Below, one piece after another: positions 60,960-64,000 of a stretch of 64,000 nucleotides of DNA. The notes under the pieces were generated by a model. The model ran no database searches, was not told the origin of the DNA, and saw only the letters and a list, made by a program, of their open reading frames with translations. This stretch comes from Sphingomonas sp. PP-CE-1G-424. GTDB taxonomy: Bacteria > Pseudomonadota > Alphaproteobacteria > Sphingomonadales > Sphingomonadaceae. The stretch is taken from positions 310,001-374,000 of the forward strand of contig NZ_SLXW01000001.1 in the NCBI RefSeq assembly GCF_004341085.1, in the 5' to 3' direction. The translations under genes were made by a program, and so were the position numbers. Position 1 is the stretch's first letter; every line of letters starts with the position of its first letter.

Positions 60960-63049
60960 CACTTGGTCTCCATCACTTGGCGGGCGACCTTGACGACATT
61001 GTCGACGGTGAACCCGAACTTGTCCTGCAGCTTGGCGAGCGGTGCCGAAGCCCCGAAGGTCGACATCGTCACGGTCGCCCCGTCGAGCCCGACATAACGG
61101 TCCCAACCGATCGACCCGGCCATCTCGACCGCAACGCGCGCGCGCACTTCACGCGGCAGCACGCTTTCCTTGTACGCGGCGTCCTGCAGTTCGTAGCGAT
61201 ACCAGCTCGGCATCGACACGACCCGGCTCTTCACGCCGTCCGCAGTCAGCTTCTCGTGCGCCTCGACGACCAGCGACACTTCGCTGCCGGTCGCGATCAG
61301 GATCACGTCGGGCGTGCCGTCGCTGTCCGCGAGGACATAGCCGCCCTTCTCGAGCCCATCGGCGCTTGCGTACTTGGTCCGGTCGAGCGTCGGCAGAGCC
61401 TGGCGCGACATGATCAGCGCGGCCGGCGTGCTGGCATCCTTCAGGACCGCCTTCCACGCCGCGACGACTTCGTTCGCGTCGCTCGGACGGATCGTGTCGA
61501 GGCCGGGGATCGCGCGCAGCGTGGCGAGATGCTCGATCGGCTGATGCGTCGGGCCGTCCTCGCCGACCCCGATCGAGTCGTGCGTGAACACCCAGATCGC
61601 GCCGACCTCCATGATCGCGGACAGGCGCACCGGCGCGCGCATGTAGTCCGCGAACACCAGGAAGGTGGAGCCGTAGGAACGCAGGTGCGACAGCGCCATG
61701 CCGTTGACGATCGCGCCCATGCCGTGTTCGCGGATGCCGAAGTGGAAGTTCCGGCCGGCGTAGTTCTCTGCCTCGAACGAAGGCTGACCCTTGATGTCGG
61801 TCTTGGTCGACGGCGCGAGATCGGCGGACCCACCGATCAGCCACGGCACCTTGGCTGCGATCGCGTTGAGCACCTTGCCGCCCGAATCGCGGCTGGCGAC
61901 GCCCTTGGCATCCGCCTCGAAGGTCGGGATGTCGGCATCCCAGCCCTCGGGCAGCTCGTCCTTGAGCAGCAGGTCGAGCTCGGCGGACAGCTCGGGATAG
62001 GCGCCACGATACTTGTCGGTCAGCGCGACCCACTCGTCACGCAGCTTGGCGCCACGCTCGGCGATCGCACCGTTGAAATGCTCGATCACGCCGTCGGGCA
62101 CGTAGAACGACTTGTCCTCGGGCCAGCCATACGCCTGCTTGGTGAGACGGATATTCTCCTCGCCGAGCGGCTCGCCGTGCGCCTTCTCGCTGCCCGCCTT
62201 GGGGCTGCCGTAGCCGATCACCGAATGCACGACGATGAAGGTCGGCTTGTCGTTGGTCGCCTTGAACGTCTCGATCGCACGGCTGAGCGCCGCGGTGTCG
62301 TTCGCGTCGTCGATGTGGATGACGTTCCAGCCATAGGCGTCGAAGCGCAGGCCGACATCCTCGTCGAATGCGAGATCGGTCGCGCCCTCGATTGAGATGT
62401 GGTTGCTGTCGTAGATCCAGCACAGGTTGCTCAGCTTGAGGTGGCCGGCGAGGCTCGCAGCCTCGGCCGAGACGCCCTCCATCATGTCGCCGTCGCCACA
62501 GATCGTGTAGACGTCATGGTCGAACAGCGTGAAGCCGTCCTTGTTGTAGCGCGCCGCGAGCCAGCGCTCGGCGATCGCCATCCCGACCGAGTTGCCACAA
62601 CCCTGGCCGAGCGGCCCCGTCGTGGTCTCGACGCCCGTCGTGTGACGATATTCCGGGTGCCCCGGCGTCTTCGACGACAGCTGGCGGAACTCCTCGATAT
62701 CGGCGAGGCTGACAGCCTCCTTGCCGGTCTTGTTGCCGTCCGCGTCGATCTCTTCGATCTTGGCGAGGTGGATCAGCGAATAGAGCAGCATCGACGCATG
62801 GCCGACCGACAGCACGAAGCGGTCGCGATTGGGCCAATCGGCGTGCTTGGGATCGTAGCGCAGGAACTTCGACCAGAGCGTGTAGCCGACCGGCGCGAGC
62901 GCCATCGGCGTGCCGGGATGGCCCGAATTGGCCTTCTGCACCGCGTCCATCGACAGCGTGCGGATGGTATCGATAGCCAGACGCTCGGGGGAGCCGTCCT
63001 CGTGCAGCTTGGGGTCCGCCTTGGTGGGGGCGGTTGCGGTATCGGTCAT
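60959..63049 (-). CDS. tkt: Transketolase
   Basis: Thiamine-diphosphate enzyme of 696 residues. SMDAVQKANSGHPGTPMALAP, TGPLGQGCGNSVGMAIAER, the ThDP motif CGDGDMMEGVSAEA through NHISIEG, THDSIGVGEDGPTHQPIEH and the pyrimidine domain are present. Interconverts pentose phosphate and glycolytic sugars. First gene of tkt-tal with a one-base overlap; starts about 70 bp after rpiA. Confidence 0.96.
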   Translation of the reverse strand: MTDTATAPTKADPKLHEDGSPERLAIDTIRTLSMDAVQKANSGHPGTPMALAPVGYTLWSKFLRYDPKHADWPNRDRFVLSVGHASMLLYSLIHLAKIEEIDADGNKTGKEAVSLADIEEFRQLSSKTPGHPEYRHTTGVETTTGPLGQGCGNSVGMAIAERWLAARYNKDGFTLFDHDVYTICGDGDMMEGVSAEAASLAGHLKLSNLCWIYDSNHISIEGATDLAFDEDVGLRFDAYGWNVIHIDDANDTAALSRAIETFKATNDKPTFIVVHSVIGYGSPKAGSEKAHGEPLGEENIRLTKQAYGWPEDKSFYVPDGVIEHFNGAIAERGAKLRDEWVALTDKYRGAYPELSAELDLLLKDELPEGWDADIPTFEADAKGVASRDSGGKVLNAIAAKVPWLIGGSADLAPSTKTDIKGQPSFEAENYAGRNFHFGIREHGMGAIVNGMALSHLRSYGSTFLVFADYMRAPVRLSAIMEVGAIWVFTHDSIGVGEDGPTHQPIEHLATLRAIPGLDTIRPSDANEVVAAWKAVLKDASTPAALIMSRQALPTLDRTKYASADGLEKGGYVLADSDGTPDVILIATGSEVSLVVEAHEKLTADGVKSRVVSMPSWYRYELQDAAYKESVLPREVRARVAVEMAGSIGWDRYVGLDGATVTMSTFGASAPLAKLQDKFGFTVDNVVKVARQVMETK

Positions 63050-63118
63050 GGAAGAAGCCTCGCTCTAGACGGTGACCGAACGCCGCGCATCCGATCTGGT
63101 TGCCAACATAGGATGCCT

Positions 63119-63796
63119 TTAGTCGGATGCACCCATCCGTTCCAGTCGCGTAACGACGCCATTCGTTGCGATATACGCGGCATCGACCTCGTCGAGGAAC
63201 AGCCCGTGGCCGAGAATACCGGGGATCGCGGCTAGCGTGACGGCGGTTGCGCGGGGATCTTCGAGGGTGGCGAAGTGGCAGTCGATGACGAGATTGCCTT
63301 GGTCCGTCCGGTAGTTGTCGCGAATGATGGGGGCGGCGCCGATGTCGGTGAGGACGCGCATGACGTAGGCGCCGGCGAAGGGGAGCACCTCGACCGGCAG
63401 CTTGGCCGCACCGATCCGGTCGACCCGCTTGGAGCCGTCGGCGATCACGACCATCCGTGCCGAGCTTGCGGCGACGATCTTCTCCCGCAGCATCGCCCCG
63501 CCGGCGCCCTTGATCGCGAAACACCGCGAGTCGATCTCGTCCGCGCCGTCGATCGTGAGGTCGACATGGGCGATGGTGGCGAAGTCGAGGACTTCGATGC
63601 CGAGTTCGCGGGCGAGTTTACCGGAGGCTTCCGAGGTGACGACGGCGCGGATCGAGAGACCTGCTGCGACCCGTTCGCCAAGTGCTCTGATCGCGAACGC
63701 CGCTGTCGAGCCGGTGCCCAGCCCGACGAGCATCCCGTCCCGCACCTCGGCCAAGGCCGCAACGGCAGCCGCCTTCTTGTCATCGATCAAAGCCAT
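63119..63796 (-). CDS. rpiA: Ribose-5-phosphate isomerase A
   Basis: Isomerase of 225 residues between ribose 5-phosphate and ribulose 5-phosphate. GLGTGSTAAFAI, the catalytic DLTIDGADEID and KGAGGAMLREKIVA, and the C-terminal GHGLFLDEVDAAYI are characteristic. The ATG at 63796 begins MALIDDKK; an in-frame ATG eight codons upstream and longer frames run into the repeat at 63889. Confidence 0.94.
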   Translation of the reverse strand: MALIDDKKAAAVAALAEVRDGMLVGLGTGSTAAFAIRALGERVAAGLSIRAVVTSEASGKLARELGIEVLDFATIAHVDLTIDGADEIDSRCFAIKGAGGAMLREKIVAASSARMVVIADGSKRVDRIGAAKLPVEVLPFAGAYVMRVLTDIGAAPIIRDNYRTDQGNLVIDCHFATLEDPRATAVTLAAIPGILGHGLFLDEVDAAYIATNGVVTRLERMGASD

Positions 63797-63888
63797 CAGC
63801 CCGCCCCCATCCGTCATGCCGGGCTCGTTCCGGCATCCACTGCTCAACGCGCCCGAGAGAATTTGGTTTGCGGGACTCCCGCACAAAG

Positions 63889-63997
63889 CACCACCCCGGC
63901 GAAGGCCGGGGCCCAATTGGGGAACGTCGCTAACGAAGCGCAGTCCCTCGTTACCACGACCTCTCCAATTGGGCCCCGGCTTCCGCCGGGGTGGCAC
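63889..63997. repeat. Family 3 palindrome, second copy
   Basis: Starts CACCACCCCGGCGAAGGCCG and ends CTTCCGCCGGGGTGG. The two halves flank about 45 bp with the short inverted pair AACGTCGCTAACG...CGTTACCACGAC. It occupies the end of the window upstream of rpiA. Confidence 0.87.
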
Positions 63998-64000
63998 CGT

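Noticed and set aside
63797..63997. N-terminal extension of RpiA
   Set aside because: The longer frame reads through the family 3 palindrome; RpiA proteins start close to MALIDDKK.

Overview
The window looks like a chromosomal segment of a sphingomonad (Alphaproteobacteria, Sphingomonadales, probably Sphingomonas). The DNA is GC-rich. It pairs cpdR with an N-formylglutamate amidohydrolase gene, carries TonB receptor, TorF-type and alginate-export-type outer membrane proteins, a GH53/GH2 galactan system next to an oxidative galactose pathway, and many intergenic palindromes of the kind common in this group. No prophage, insertion sequence, CRISPR array or rRNA operon was seen. Assignments come from reading motifs and translated sequence; no database search was run.

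Layout. 1-948: 5' part of a TonB receptor gene. 1010-9866 (minus): a potassium-uptake operon in the order TorF-family porin, 27-residue membrane peptide, kdpF, A, B, C, D, E, with a possible KdpE direct repeat upstream. 10068-10605: cpdR, tRNA-Val(GAC) and a terminator. 10716-14751: N-formylglutamate amidohydrolase and an Mfd-type translocase that seems to be a divergent paralogue. 14899-22360: galactose/galactan block (galactose dehydrogenase, FadR-type GntR regulator, dgoK-dgoA, GH53 galactanase, GH2 beta-galactosidase) with similar TTATC/GATAA palindromes before dgoK and the GH2 gene. 22444-25435: bioF-bioD-bioA.

25528-29102: PHB-depolymerase-like esterase, MATE exporter, a small orphan and a MAPEG protein. 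29127-36391: valine catabolism (mmsB, enoyl-CoA hydratase, HIBYL-CoA hydrolase, acyl-CoA dehydrogenase, mmsA) with a divergent LysR gene and a 21-bp operator-like palindrome. This run is interrupted by an oppositely oriented GIY-YIG nuclease gene with the same palindromic element on both sides. 36882-39171: a pair of acyl-CoA dehydrogenases. 39390-45650: dicarboxylate block (outer membrane porin, dctA, divergent dctB-dctD); this DctD lacks the GAFTGA loop. 45745-48757: overlapping genes for a YegD-type Hsp70, a spermidine-synthase-like protein and an AbrB-family membrane protein. 48980-54750: a large hybrid histidine kinase, a YaiI/YqxD protein and a DeaD-type RNA helicase. 54807-57157: a BaiN-type flavoprotein, a small helix-turn-helix-like protein and a Gre factor. 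57162-63796: a sugar-phosphate block (two HAD phosphatases, gnd, tal, tkt, rpiA).

The most unusual points are: (i) at least seven families of intergenic palindromes that share one architecture, one family flanking the GIY-YIG gene and supplying the stop codons of two genes; (ii) a DctD regulator without GAFTGA; (iii) a single-pass micropeptide with its own ribosome binding site just before kdpF; (iv) a galactan-to-pyruvate gene set with a candidate shared operator.
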